64,000 bases of DNA from Gari tellinella (lineage: Eukaryota > Mollusca > Bivalvia > Cardiida > Psammobiidae): assembly GCA_922989275.2 (NCBI GenBank), contig OV277856.1, positions 89,857,038 to 89,921,037 on the forward strand, in the 5' to 3' direction. The notes beneath the pieces were generated by a model, which was given only the letters and a program-made list of their open reading frames with translations, made no database searches and was not told where the DNA came from. Both the position numbers and the translations under genes were made by a program. Positions 42,354 through 53,375 of this stretch are shown here, piece after piece (position 1 is the stretch's first letter; each line of letters begins with the position of its first letter).

Positions 42354-44432
42354 ATGACCACTTGCAATCTCAAACAACTATACACTTCTAACGGCCTCTT
42401 CGTCACAAATTCATTAAACTACCAGCTTTCATATATTAGGCTTCGTTTTACTGGAAAAGGGTTTTCGCTTTATTTTAAATGCTATGTTAAACTGCGTAGA
42501 CCATGCACATTAAGTATTAAGGGGTTAAAAGCTAATAAAGCGTATTCACCTTCTGACAATTTGATTAATGAATATTTTATAGAATCATTAGATATACTTA
42601 TAGGTCATTTGACCGATATTTTTAACAAAATATTTGATGCTGGTTACTTTCCGGAATCCTGGTCTAAAGGGTTTATCATACCCTTATTCAAGAAGGGTGA
42701 TTCTGAGGATCCTGGTAATTACCGCGGCATAACGTTGCTGAGTAATTTCGGGAAAATATTTATAAGTCTTCTTACTAACAGGGTCGAAAAGTGGTTTGAA
42801 GAAAACAATTTTTTATCTGATTCACAATTTGGGTTCCGGAAAGGAAGCAGCACAGTTGATGCCATATTTGTCTTGCATAATATAATACAAGATGTTTTAA
42901 GTAAACACTTACGCTTACCTTGTGCATTTGTGGACTTTAAAAAAGCATTTGATTCTGTTTACAGGAATGCATTATGGTTTAAACTCTTCAAGATGGGATT
43001 AGATGGTAAAATTCTGTTAATGTTTAAAGCAATGTATGCGGTTGTCAAATCATGTGTTAAACACAATAATTCGTTTTCAGAGTTCTTCAATATGTCAGTG
43101 GGTTTAAGACAGGGCCAAAATAATTCACCAGCAATGTTTGCTCTTTTTTTGGAAGATCTTGAATTATATTTGCAAGATGGCGCTGATTGTGGGTATGAAC
43201 TTTTTGAGTTATGTATTATTGTTCTTTTGTTTGCCGATGATATGGTTATAATTGGCTCTTCACAACAAGATTTGCAAAACAGATTAAACATGTTGAATGA
43301 ATATTGTAATTTATGGGGTCTTGAGGTCAATACTTCGAAGACAAAGGTTGTCGTATTTAGGCAAAGGGGGCGGTTAAAACCAAACGAACGCTTGTATTAC
43401 AACAATGAAATTATTGACGTTGTAGATGATTTTAACTACTTAGGGGTAGTTTTTAACTACACTGGATCTTTTGCCCTAAACAACCAATATTTGATTGGAA
43501 AAGCTCTTAAAGCTATGAATATATTATACAGAAATGTTAATAAATTTGATATTTGTCCACGTATATCTATGCAACTATTTGATGCATTTGTTGGGTCGAT
43601 TATTAACTACGCTTGTCCAGTATGGGGTTTTTCGAAGTCTAAAGACCTAGAGAGAGTACATTTAAAATTTTGCAAGATGATATTAGGCGTCAGACAAAAT
43701 TCGTGTAACGATGCAATCTATGGAGAGCTAGGACGCTACCCACTGTATATCAATAGATACGTTCAAATATTGAAATACTGGTTTAAATTATTGCATACAG
43801 ATAATATTATTTTGAAAAATGTTTATCGTCATGCTTGTGAACAATGTCTAAAAGGTAAAGATAATTGGGTAAAGCGAGTGAAGGCACTGCTTGATGAATT
43901 TGAATTTTCAGATATTTGGGTACAACCTTCGAATGTACATGTTAAATCTTTTATTGTTTTGTTTAAACAACGAGTAATTGATAACTTTTATCAAAAATGG
44001 TTTTCTGATGTTGAGTCGAGTAATGTTCTCAATACACTTTATATTCATATTAAACCGACTTTCGGTTATGAAAGTTATCTTAATAGTATTGTTTCAAAAC
44101 GCTTAAGACATTGTTTAACGAGGATCCGCATATCTGCCCATAATTTGCGTATCCAGTCTGGAAGATATGGTAGAAATAGATTAGAACGGAACCAGAGAAT
44201 ATGCCAGTTGTGTAATGTACATGATATTGAAGACGAGTATCATTTCATAATTATATGTAAAGCTTTTGAAGATTTAAGAGCTAAGTATATAAAAAAATAT
44301 TATAGACTAAGACCAAGTATGCACAAATTTATTGAATTACTCACCACTGATAATAAGCCAGCGCTTATTAACTTATGTAAATTTATAAGTTTTGCGATTT
44401 CTAGGCGCAATGATATCTTATTGACAGTATAA
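42354..44432 (+). CDS. LINE reverse transcriptase, intact 692-codon frame, 5'-truncated
   Basis: This is a non-LTR retrotransposon polymerase that would copy its own RNA at a nicked target. RT-like sequence begins at about residue 62 (KGLKANKAY, NLINEYF); the first ~60 residues show no family resemblance and may be host-derived flank that happens to be open. It has RT block PLFKKGDSEDPGNYRGITLL, motif A VDFKKAFD (Asp194), motif B VGLRQGQNNSP and motif C LFADDM (Asp295, Asp296). A long C-terminal region ends in a zinc knuckle: Cys617, Cys620, His630, Cys635. There is no upstream endonuclease, so the copy is 5'-truncated yet has no stop or frameshift, which suggests recent insertion. It lies in sense orientation in the GPCR intron. 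The clade is not assigned. Confidence 0.85.
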   Translation: MTTCNLKQLYTSNGLFVTNSLNYQLSYIRLRFTGKGFSLYFKCYVKLRRPCTLSIKGLKANKAYSPSDNLINEYFIESLDILIGHLTDIFNKIFDAGYFPESWSKGFIIPLFKKGDSEDPGNYRGITLLSNFGKIFISLLTNRVEKWFEENNFLSDSQFGFRKGSSTVDAIFVLHNIIQDVLSKHLRLPCAFVDFKKAFDSVYRNALWFKLFKMGLDGKILLMFKAMYAVVKSCVKHNNSFSEFFNMSVGLRQGQNNSPAMFALFLEDLELYLQDGADCGYELFELCIIVLLFADDMVIIGSSQQDLQNRLNMLNEYCNLWGLEVNTSKTKVVVFRQRGRLKPNERLYYNNEIIDVVDDFNYLGVVFNYTGSFALNNQYLIGKALKAMNILYRNVNKFDICPRISMQLFDAFVGSIINYACPVWGFSKSKDLERVHLKFCKMILGVRQNSCNDAIYGELGRYPLYINRYVQILKYWFKLLHTDNIILKNVYRHACEQCLKGKDNWVKRVKALLDEFEFSDIWVQPSNVHVKSFIVLFKQRVIDNFYQKWFSDVESSNVLNTLYIHIKPTFGYESYLNSIVSKRLRHCLTRIRISAHNLRIQSGRYGRNRLERNQRICQLCNVHDIEDEYHFIIICKAFEDLRAKYIKKYYRLRPSMHKFIELLTTDNKPALINLCKFISFAISRRNDILLTV

Positions 44433-44967
44433 GAAATCACATTGTTCTTAAAAGTCCGCAGCAATGCATATAAATGTTATTACTTACAGGTTAAATAGTA
44501 AAGTACGGATCTTTGATCACTTTCTTATCTAGTGTTCATTCTCCTCATACTTTCCCTCATAGTTCATTCGAGGAAAGTTGGTACTTTCGATAAAATGGTT
44601 AACTTATTCACCCAGGAGACTAAAATAGTTAACATCAACAGTTGATTTTTAACTATGTACAATGTATATTAAAAAGTCATAAAGTGCAGATCCTGATCTG
44701 GATACACCTATAAGGAGTATTCCGATCAGGGTCTACACTGATTGCATAAAACAAGAGTATTTTTCACAATACAAAATTGTAAATGACGCATATATATGCG
44801 TCACAAGGGGTGAGTGGGTTAAGCATTCATATTGATCTGATTTGGTATATAAATATATATTTGCATGTCACGTGATAGACCTGTTGAATATGATGTATAA
44901 ATGATGGATTATGTAACGAGATACTTTCTGTATAAGTTACGAATAAACTATGTCTATGTCTATGAAA
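44433..44967 (+). mobile_element. 3' UTR and tail of the LINE
   Basis: The element's 3' end appears to be GAATAAACTATGTCTATGTC followed by TATG at about 44940-44967, a short-repeat tail rather than poly-A. A family F element (44599-44822) interrupts the UTR. Confidence 0.55.
44599..44822. mobile_element. Family F element inside the LINE 3' UTR
   Basis: TTAA is at 44599-44602 and 44819-44822. It contains CAGATCCTGATCTGGATACA and CCGATCAGGGTCTACACTG, with the right end GGGGTGAGTGGG. ATATATATGCG occurs near the right end, as in other family F copies. If the insertion is into the LINE, it is younger than the LINE. Confidence 0.6.
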
Positions 44968-45503
44968 TGTCAAACCATTTTTTCACACCTGAATCACAAA
45001 GATTACCAAGCTACAATTACAACCGCTGTAAAAACTAAATAGGCAGTCAATCCCTGTGAAATAGTTTTGAAAACAGGTTACTACTTGTAGCAGAATGAAA
45101 ACACTTCACCAATCTGGAATGGTGTCGGAAATCACATTTATATTGCATTCCCCATTTAAAGTACAAGCTTCAATAAAATCTATTTCAAATGAAAACAAAC
45201 ATGGTATTTTTTTCCTTGTTCATTTTATGTCTATGGATTTTATTTTCACAAAAAAGTCCTATTCAGAAAAAATAGACACCGGGTTCGAAAAATATGAATC
45301 TCTGCATGTTAACAACATTATAAGTAATGACATTTTTCCTCATTTGTTAAATGTATGCAAAAGGTAAATATCTTTAAAAAAATATATATTTATTTCAAGT
45401 ATTTAACTTTTTTTATATTCTACCAGATGCAAGTCCATACCGTGACAATTCAAAACATGAATTTTTTTTAAAAGGTTAGTGTTGCAAATATTGCGTCATT
45501 AAA

Positions 45504-45620
45504 GAAAAAGGAGTTATCTTCCTTTACAAAACTTACAAAATAGTATCATATTGGTGATATTTACGAGCTTCATACTTTTCAAAATGTGTTGGTTGTTTTG
45601 TCTTAATTTAAATTTCTTTA
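45504..45620. repeat. Direct repeat, left copy (about 115 bp)
   Basis: AAAGGAGTTATCTTCCTTTA, ATAGTATCATATTGGTGATA, GAGCTTCATACTTTTCAAAA and TGTCTTAATTTAAATTTCTT recur with about 90% identity at 47245-47358. The dead LINE at 45761-47240 lies between the copies. Confidence 0.85.
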
Positions 45621-45760
45621 TAAGAAAATACTGTCATAAACATGAAATAGATAATGCAAAACATACTTACCATGTTTGATTTCATTTGAAATAGAGTTAC
45701 TGAAGTGTGTTCTTGGAATAGGACAAAGTAATAATTAAATCTTAACTGGCACACCTTTTA

Positions 45761-47240
45761 GATTCAAGATTCAAGATTTCTTTATTCAGAAATGTAAACA
45801 CGTAAACACATAGTGTTTCTTATTACATCAACATAGTCAATATAATATAATCATATGCACATGCAAAGAACTTTCTAACAATCTTTATTGGCATTAACAT
45901 ATGTACAATTGAATCGGAAATCGGAAAAAGAGATTGAACGCTAAACTGTTAATTTCATTCCAACCTCTGTATGTTTTTACACAGAAACAATGAAACTATT
46001 ACATACTATTGAATAGTTTTTGTAATCGCCAATCGTCTTTTAAATGCTTCAGATAAAAACTTACCCAAATTGAAAAGCTCTTAAATATTTTCAAATTGCA
46101 TCAGTGAAATAAATGCCGGACAAACAAGTACAAAACGATATTCGTCTTGCAAGTCGCGCTTATCACAATGCAAACAAAACCTTTCAGTACGTTCAGTTCT
46201 AGATTGAGAATAACGACCAGTTTCGATTCTTATGTATGACGATAATCTTAATCGCGATATTGGTGTTCTCAACTTTTAAGGTAATTTATCCAAGTATTCC
46301 TCACATTCAAATAGTGTTTTATAGTTTTCGTATATGTATGTACACACACTGACTGTTACTTAATGATACATACCATTGTTGTTTAAAGACGTCAACAAGA
46401 CGCTCTGTAAACAACATTATCATATAGAAAAAAAATTAAGATTAACTTCGTTTGGATTTTGCCAAATATTGGAAAATCCGTATTCGTCCAACAATATTAA
46501 TGTTTTATATTTCTGGCCCAATTATTGATACCTATACTACTATCGTATACTAAACTATTATATAGATAATATATAAATACATTGTCAACATTTACTATCT
46601 TACCCCAATATTTTATCATTCTAACATACTTGTTTATATAAAACGGGTAAGCCCTACCTCTCCATACACTGCCATATTACATGTCGAAGTTTTAACATTC
46701 AATAACAATTTACAAAATTTAAGATGAATTCTCTCTATCTCTTTAGATTTACTAGACCACCAAACTTCACAAGCTTAATTTAACGGGCTTCCGGCAAAAG
46801 CATCGAATAGTTGACATTGTTTTTTAGGTTTAAAGTTAAAATCTTTTTGTCTTATTCAACAAAGTGTTCAATACTTTAAGAACTTTACCAGCTAATATCT
46901 CTTGATTAAGTGCAAAACTTCCAGTATAGTTCAAAACTGTTCCCAGGTAATTAAAGTTGTCAACTACTCTCAAATATGTGTCTTCATATGCCCACTTTTC
47001 ATGGCAAAAACCCGCCCCCTTTCTCTGAACACAACGACTTTTGTTTTCTCTACATTAACCTGCAAGCCCTATTCATCACAGTATTCCTTTAATAGATCAA
47101 ATCTGTGCTGTAAATAGTGTGGGTTATGGCCTTTAACTACCATATCATCTTATATGTTATATCATCAAAAGTAATACCACTGTTTATTTAATCCTGTAAA
47201 AACAATTCTAGATCCTCTAAAAATTTAGAAAATAATATCG
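45761..47240 (-). pseudogene. Dead LINE, 5'-truncated, same family as 42354-44432
   Basis: On the - strand the 3' end is TGAATAAAGAAATCTTGAAT (complement of about 45768-45787). Moving upstream, 46081-46272 encodes RLRLSSYIRIETGRYSQSRT then CLHCDKRDLQDEYRF, the zinc-knuckle region. 47031-47070 encodes GLQVNVEKTKVVV, and about 47205-47235 encodes LFSKFLEDLELF, which precede and follow the lost motif C. Frames are broken throughout. The relation to the intact element is clear from the VNVEKTKVVV/VNTSKTKVVV and EDLEL blocks. Confidence 0.75.
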
Positions 47241-47244
47241 GAGA

Positions 47245-47358
47245 GAAAAAGGAGTTATCTTCCTTTATAAAACTTAAAAAATAGTACCATATTAGTGATA
47301 ATTAGGAGCTTCATACTTTTCAATATTGGTTGTTTTGTCTTAATTTAAATTTCTTGAT
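47245..47358. repeat. Direct repeat, right copy (about 115 bp)
   Basis: This is the second copy of the repeat at 45504-45620, starting immediately beyond the truncated 5' end of the dead LINE. The copies are too long for an ordinary LINE target duplication, and 140 bp of other DNA separates the left copy from the LINE 3' end. Confidence 0.85.
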
Positions 47359-47890
47359 TCAAACGAGGACCCATCCCACTAGATATGATTTAAATGTGTT
47401 CGTTTATTGAATGAATATTAATAAGTGATGACGAGTACGAGTTTTTTTAAAATCAAGTTTCAAATAACTGATTGCCTATTTTGCAACCTGTGCTTAGACG
47501 TTCGTACAATTAGCTGGCTATTTTTTTCGCCTGAAACAATGGTCGTCTACTGCTTTTCTAGCGAAAGACTTTTCTGAATTTCGTTTCGAACATGATAAGA
47601 GTATGCAATGAGACGCCGGCTAACACGCGGCGTCTCATAAATACCACACTGTTTGCAAAGATGATAGTGGTTTCATGCTAGCATTCTAAGAGTTTATAGG
47701 GTCTTTGCTGGTATTTTCAAACAGTTTGTATCCAGATCAGACGCCTAGGGACGTGATGTTTTATTCTGTATTTAAATGTTATACCCTGTTAAATGATTAT
47801 ATGACATTAACCATTTCCCCACAATAGATGACTTTAGTAAGGCGGCGTACGACCAGGATCAAATCTATATCGATGTTTCTTCAGACTAAC
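47359..47890. other. Decayed short elements
   Basis: 47600-47660 has GAGACGCCGGCTAACACGCG and GCGTCTCATAAATACCACAC, then CTGTTTGCAAAG. 47710-47750 has AAACAGTTTGTATCCAGATC and AGACGCC. They are core-1 remnants without intact ends. Confidence 0.45.
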
Positions 47891-47894
47891 AGCC

Positions 47895-48135
47895 TTAACC
47901 AATTGTATAAATACGCCTTTTTACGCTTTTTATTAGTTCCATTACTGAAGAAAACAGTTCCAATTTAAACTGTCACAAATAAAAATTATAAAGAATATGT
48001 TATATATTCCAGCAGATAACAGCTAAACGGAGGCTGAAAGTAAAGCAGAATGTGCCTTAAGGCGCATTCTGCTTTATTTTCAACCTGCTTTAAGTGGTCA
48101 CAAAACTAGAAACTGGCTATTGGGTAATGGGTTAA
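47895..48135. mobile_element. Family B element
   Basis: TTAA is at 47895-47898 and 48132-48135. The hairpin at about 48030-48093 has apex GTGCC-TTAA-GGCGC, in which the pair is mismatched. The right end is AACTGGCTATTGGGTAATGG. The left end CCAATTGTATAAATACGCC is mutated. Confidence 0.75.
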
Positions 48136-48337
48136 AGCTATATGCAGATGGGCACGCTAACGCAGATATTTTGTCGGTAGACGAGTCAAAGCAGATGGCT
48201 GAATTTTTATTTGGAATGATATAATCAGTTTCATAAATCAGCACTACAGTTAATCTTTTGTTAAGCGATCAGTTGTCAATGTCGACAATCATTGTTAAAC
48301 ATCTTGAATCCCAGTGAAACACTAATTAAATAGTATT

Positions 48338-48562
48338 CCATAAAATATGCTATTTACGCATTTAATTTATTCCGCTACTGAAAAAAATAGATATATACGA
48401 TAAGAAATGTTTTCTATAGAGTAGCAAATGGTAGCCTAAAGCAGGCTGAAAGTAAAGTAGAATGCGCATTTAGGCACTTCTGCTTTACTTTTAACCTGCT
48501 TTAAGCTACCATCTACATTTAATACTTATATATTAAAACAATCTATGGCGGAACGGGGTAAA
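48338..48562. mobile_element. Family B element, decayed
   Basis: It keeps TTTACGCATTTAATTTATTC, AAAGCAGGCTGAAAGTAAAG, TTTACTTTTAACCTGCTTTA and CTATGGCGGAACGGGGTAA. The terminal TTAA is lost on both sides. Confidence 0.6.
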
Positions 48563-48599
48563 TAAAGGCATATGGCGAGCCTCTAAAATACCACACCTA

Positions 48600-49031
48600 A
48601 ATGTTCTTGCTTATAGTTGCAGACAAGATCTCAGCAGCATTAGGAAAACCTGTTAGATGAATTCTGCATTGTTTTTATCTGCATCGAATTACACCCTTCT
48701 ATCAAGCTCCTTTGACGTCTTTCGGATTGTCGCATTATGCATGACCCATTGTACTTTTCTGCTGCTTCGTTGGATAATCCAATATTGCCACACCACAAGA
48801 AATTTATTAATATGCATTTTTTTTCTTTTCCTTCTTCTTCCTTTCTCTCCTCTTCCTTTCTCTGCCCTTATTCACTACCCACTTATTTTGACGGTTATTA
48901 AAAACTTAGATATTTTTGCAGCTATTGTTACACTACTTTGAATGTTTTAACACAAGGGGAAGGGCCGAATCTAATGTTGTAAGAACTTGTGGCTTTGTAT
49001 ATATTGAAATAAAATATGTTTAAACTAAACT
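48600..49031 (+). mobile_element. LINE 3' end, 5'-truncated
   Basis: It ends in TTGAAATAAAATATGTTTAA followed by ACTAAAC, preceded by GGGAAGGGCCGAATCTAATG. This is a typical LINE 3' UTR layout with a terminal short repeat. The 94-codon frame at 48657-48941 contains a long phenylalanine/leucine run from a T/C-rich tract and is not considered a gene. Confidence 0.5.
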
Positions 49032-49142
49032 AGGAAAACCTGTGACGCTTATATTCACGCTAGAAGAAAAACAGAAATAGTTTTAATCAACGGAATCTAA
49101 TCCTTTTCATTCATTACGCTAAACACAATTTTGCTTCCACTA

Positions 49143-49371
49143 CAGTGGAGAATCTGTTATTCTTTCCCGTTTAAACGCAAACACTAAAACGTAGAAAAGG
49201 ACAATCGTTTGACAATTTTGACTTTTCATTTTTATCTGAGTGGCAAACTGTTTGGAGCCTGATCAGACGCCGGGTTACCCGGCGTCTGATCTGGCTCCAA
49301 ACTGTTTGCACCGGAAATAATAGGTTTTACGTAAACGCGTTTATTGGGAAAGAATAACAGATTCTCCACTG
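49143..49371. mobile_element. Family A element, reference copy (229 bp)
   Basis: TA (49141-49142) and TA (49372-49373) flank CAGTGGAGAATCTGTTATTC and its complement at the right end. Both sub-terminal TTTCCC/GGGAAA words are intact. The core hairpin at 49243-49309 is 67 bp: arms GCAAACTGTTTGGAGCC and GGCTCCAAACTGTTTGC, inner stem GATCAGACGCCGGG, loop around TTA. It is the least mutated family A copy and has no coding potential. Confidence 0.92.
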
Positions 49372-49766
49372 TAACTCCGCTAAAATAATTAGGATACAAG
49401 GATTGTCATAACGGTTTTACGGATTTTTTTACTAAAGGGTAATGACTTCAAGAACGTTGTTTGTAACTTTTTTTAATTGAAACCAGTTGCATTGAGTGCC
49501 TCGGAATCGGATCAAGAGTTTTACCGGCTTACTTGATAGTTTGGTTGAAAAAAGCAAAAGTTAATGAAAAGAATGCAGACTTTTTTCAAACCGGTGTTGT
49601 TAAAACGAGAGAAGCGTTCATGTTAAACATGCTATGGTTAAGGCAAATTGTCTGAGTGCGATCGAGAATGTTTGCAACCGTTGTCACAAAAGCTGTAGAG
49701 TGTTCAGCAAATAAATCGATGGCCGTCGTTGGCCATCGATTGCGAGTTGGCTACCGGTCTAAAATA

Positions 49767-49972
49767 CAGTAGAGAAAACGTTATTCTTCCGTTCAAACGC
49801 AAACGCAAACGCATTACAATGAAATATAGAAAATGACAACCTTTTGACAATTCCGACTACCAGTTTTCATTTAAGTAGCAAACAGTTTGAAGCATGACCA
49901 TACCCCCGGGTTATCCGGCGTCTGATCTGGCTCCAAACTGTTTACAATATAATTGGAAATATGAAGTGACTG
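49767..49972. mobile_element. Family A element, right end lost
   Basis: TA precedes CAGTAGAGAAAACGTTATTC. The core (about 49879-49945) is partly mutated on its left arm (GAAGCATGACCATACCCCCG). The sequence stops before the right terminus and a family C element begins at 49975. Confidence 0.75.
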
Positions 49973-49974
49973 TA

Positions 49975-50189
49975 CAGTAAAACCCCTTTTTTACGACCAC
50001 TTCATGAGATAAAAAAATACATGTATAATAAAGTTTTTACCAGATGGTTGCTTAAATCAAAATGAGAGTAAAGCAGAAAGTTCCTATAGGAGCTTTCTCC
50101 TTTACTGTTATCTTGCTACAAGCTGTCACCTGTCTTAAATTCTATAAATAAGCCTACGTTTCAGTTGCCGTTTTAGAGAGGTTTGGCTG
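49975..50189. mobile_element. Family C element
   Basis: TA flanks both ends. The termini are CAGTAAAACCCCTTTTTTAC and TTTTAGAGAGGTTTGGCTG. The core-2 type hairpin reads GAGTAAAGCAGAAAGTTCCT then AGGAGCTTTCTCCTTTACTG. It abuts the truncated family A copy. Confidence 0.75.
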
Positions 50190-50217
50190 TATTTTGTTAT
50201 CTAGCTTGAGATAACGT

Positions 50218-50385
50218 TAACCCTTCACTGCCGTGACGCTATCTGATTCCAACAATTAGTGCCTGCTTTTATTCCTCAGATTCAAATTTTAGCTACAATG
50301 AACACAGTAATATCGTCATGAGTATCAAGTAGTTTAGATCCTTATCGGATGGCGTTTAATCAGGACCAACACTGTTTACAAGTAA
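50218..50385. mobile_element. Family E element, rearranged
   Basis: It starts TTAACCCTTCACTGCCGTGA and has TTTAGATCCTTATCGGATGG and AATCAGGACCAACACTGTTT. The right end is not found. Confidence 0.55.
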
Positions 50386-50720
50386 CCATTGTACTCAGGG
50401 TAATAGATGAACGGCTAATGTGTCTCATATTTACAGAACGAGAAGGCAACTTGATAAGTGAAATAACTTCATGTATTTTCAGTGACAACTTTTCTATTTT
50501 TTACCCAGCCAAACGCCTTCTAACTGCCTATTTAGTAAATATAATATTTACAGGGCACTGACTTCCTATCCTTCATCCCTAAGGCTAATTAGATCATAGA
50601 AAAGAGAACTATTAGTCGTTAGCACTTAATCCTCAAAATAACTACAGCCAGATCTCCCAAGACTGTCCTTAAAGGTTACTTACCTATGTCCAGTGGAATG
50701 AACGTTATTCTTTACCGTGT

Positions 50721-50948
50721 AACTCATTCACTGCAATGACGTCATCAATTTTAAACGGTTGTCGTCTACTTTTATTTCTTAAATTTGATTTTTAGGTATT
50801 TTGACTTAAGAAATATTGAAAATGTGTGTCAAATAGTTTGGATCTATTCTCGATCAGACGTCGCTTTACAGACGCGGCATCTTATCAGAATCCAAACTTT
50901 TTGCAAATAACGACATATACATGGTGTAAGATAATGAAGGGGTCAAAT
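50721..50948. mobile_element. Family E element
   Basis: It has AACTCATTCACTGCAATGAC, GTCATCAATTTTAAACGGTT and GTCGTCTACTTTTATTTCTT, then core 1 with GTTTGGATCTATTCTCGATC and ATCAGAATCCAAACTTTTTG. The right end AATGAAGGGGTCAA is mutated. Confidence 0.65.
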
Positions 50949-51338
50949 AAAACTACCCAAACGCAATTTAATAACATTTTGAAAACAACAGCTGTTGCAG
51001 GTCATTGCGCCATCTTACCTACACTATTGAGCCCTACTTACATATGGCGCGTAGTCAGCCGCAGTACCGGCTCAGACCCATACAAAGGTACCAGTTTAAC
51101 CCCCCCCCTCCCCCCTTAGGCTGAGAGGCTCAGTTCGCGGTGCCTATCTTGCTCATACAAAATCTAATGTTTTCATGCCCAAGTACAATGTAGTTCTAAA
51201 CTTTAGAAATAAATACAGACGATATTTTTGCAAGCTCACGAAAGGCCTCTCAAAATTCAAATCAATGTGTTTTGCAATCAGCAACAATATGTGCTATTGG
51301 CCATTTATGAAAAAAATCAATCTTGACTATGCGTGAAA

Positions 51339-51469
51339 CATGGCCTCGGTAGTACGAGTATAAACCTGTAAATACCCTGCAAACACAGTGCAATACAGTG
51401 AATCATGGCCTTGGCAGTACGAGTATAAACCTGTTAATATCCTGCAAACACAGTGCAATACAGTGAATC
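51339..51469. repeat. Two tandem copies of a 65-bp unit
   Basis: CATGGCCTCGGTAGTACGAG at 51339 recurs as CATGGCCTTGGCAGTACGAG at 51404. Both units end CAATACAGTGAATCA. There are few differences, so the duplication is recent. Confidence 0.9.
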
Positions 51470-52299
51470 ATTTTATCTCCCGATCCCTCTCTACAGATCA
51501 CTTACCACATTTGCAAACAGTGTTTGCACTGTTTGATATTGTCATTGCAGGTGGTTTTTTTTAAAAGTTACTTTAAACCAGAAGAGCTCAAAAGGATTTA
51601 AAATATCTGCAAGAGATATTTAGAGCTGAAAGGGTTATTAATTTACACTCAAACAGCAGCTAGAAACTATTCATTTCTAATTCAAATACCCCAATACGAA
51701 GCTTTCTTTACCTAAAGCAATTAGATAAATAATGAGTCAGTAAATACTTGAACATAACTCGCTTAGATCCCATGGATATAGCATGTTGATCTACTATTAA
51801 TGTTTGCATTGTTAAATCTTTCGTTGAAAGTGTACTATTTATCTATAAAGTATAATCTTGCTCTGGTATAACACGTGTTCCTTTATCGATTACCCCTTTT
51901 ATATATTTAGCAATGTTCGATTGCGACGTTTACTATTTGTAGAAATTTGGTTCGTTAGAATAGAAGTGGGTGTTTTAGATGCGCCATGGTGCCATAAAGG
52001 CAGTGAAAAGGTTTTCTGTTTAAACGTGTAAAATACTTAACATAAGATCTGGTTTCAGTTAATGGTTGTTATTGGTGAAAGCACGCAAATACATAAAAAC
52101 ACTACAATTAGATGTTAATTATTGTCATTTGAATAAGTCTCCTGAAAAGGAACCTTTGTATTCTGTTCATTGGGTTTCAGAATATGGCATATATTTCCAT
52201 TTTACTTTAGATCAAATAAATACCTTTTGCTGTCATTATAATGTAAAATCCTGTCTAATAAGTCGCTGTCATACCATTGTCTGCTGATATATTTCGTCA
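51470..52299. other. No supported feature
   Basis: AT-rich intron sequence. A 73-codon frame at 52066-52287 has no motif. No exon, hairpin or repeat is clear. Confidence 0.4.
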
Positions 52300-52740
52300 G
52301 CTTTTACTTATAAACTGTGTAGCCTTGGGATATATCATTCAAGAGATATTGTCCTTGTTTCTCATTTACTTAAAATATGTAGATAGAAATATCTAAGCAG
52401 CTGTTGAGGAAACTCATTACAATAAGGCAAGTTACCCTTGGATGTGTCATTTCAGAGTTATTGACCTTGTACCTAATTTGATTTGAAAATTGAAAGGGTA
52501 TTATCTAGAAACTTGGAATTCTTGTTAACTATCAGAAAGGAAACTTATTACAACAAGACAGGTAGCCCTGGAGTTTGTCATTCCAAACTTATTGCCCTTG
52601 TTTTGACTTAGAATTTGTAAATAAAATTTCTCAATAACTGTCATCGGAATGGACATATATTAGGCAGCTCACCCTGTGATTGTTATTTTTTCTTCAGATT
52701 TACTACCCTTGTTTGACTTTGAATTTACTTTTAATTTTAA
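52300..52740. repeat. Degenerate tandem repeat, unit about 115-125 bp
   Basis: About four units carry 'cttgg-atgtgtcatt', 'agttattg-ccttgt', 'gaaactcattacaa-aag-caagt' in order. They are strongly diverged and resemble the type seen at 8410-8800. Confidence 0.55.
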
Positions 52741-53201
52741 TGCAGGTGTCATTTTAAAAAAAAAATGTAAATAGATTTATTAAAATCTTGCATGCTATAA
52801 GCTCCTCATATATGACCAAAGTAAAGTCGAGCGTCAAGCATCTTTGCGGTGCTCTCGTTATATTGGTTTTCATAACGTCAAACAAACTCACAGGTGGTAT
52901 TTTTCAACTTTTTTGTAATTTGTCAATGTGCTAATTATTGCTTTGGTATTTTCTAACCATCACAGGTTTGCCAGTTAGCAAACAAGTCGAGTATTTCAGC
53001 AAAAACCCGAACATTTTTGCAAGAAAATGGCAAAATGATGAGTTCGCTTGGTTAAAAAATAAACATATTTAAAATGCTGAAGATACAGCGAAATTGTATT
53101 TTCTTACACACGCGACAACCTTTTGCAGGGAAAAAAGTAAAACCGAAAAGCTCAGTAACACGTATTACATAATCGGCATCTTTCGTCCAACGAATGGCCG
53201 T

Positions 53202-53375
53202 TTAACCCTTTAACTCTAAATGACGTTATCAAGCGCATTTGCAAACAGTTTTGATCCTGATCAAAACTGTTTGCGACTTGTTTTGAAATGACGTCCCTGC
53301 CTTAAATCTAACTTTGAAACGATATTACAGACAATAATATTAAAGCAGACGACAATATGGCAGCGAAGGGGTAAA
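53202..53375. mobile_element. Family E element with shortened hairpin
   Basis: It starts TTAACCCTTTAACTC. The hairpin (53239-53272) is reduced to CAAACAGTTTTGATCCTGATC joined to AAAACTGTTTG, so the inner AGACGCCG stem is absent. The right part has GCAGACGACAATATGGCAGC and GAAGGGGTAAA. A second right-end scrap is at about 53618-53690. Confidence 0.7.

Noticed and set aside
42959..43330. 123-codon - strand frame
   Set aside because: It is a shadow of the LINE reverse transcriptase on the + strand.
48657..48941. 94-codon frame with Phe/Leu-rich hydrophobic stretch
   Set aside because: The hydrophobic run is a translated T/C-rich tract inside a LINE 3' UTR.
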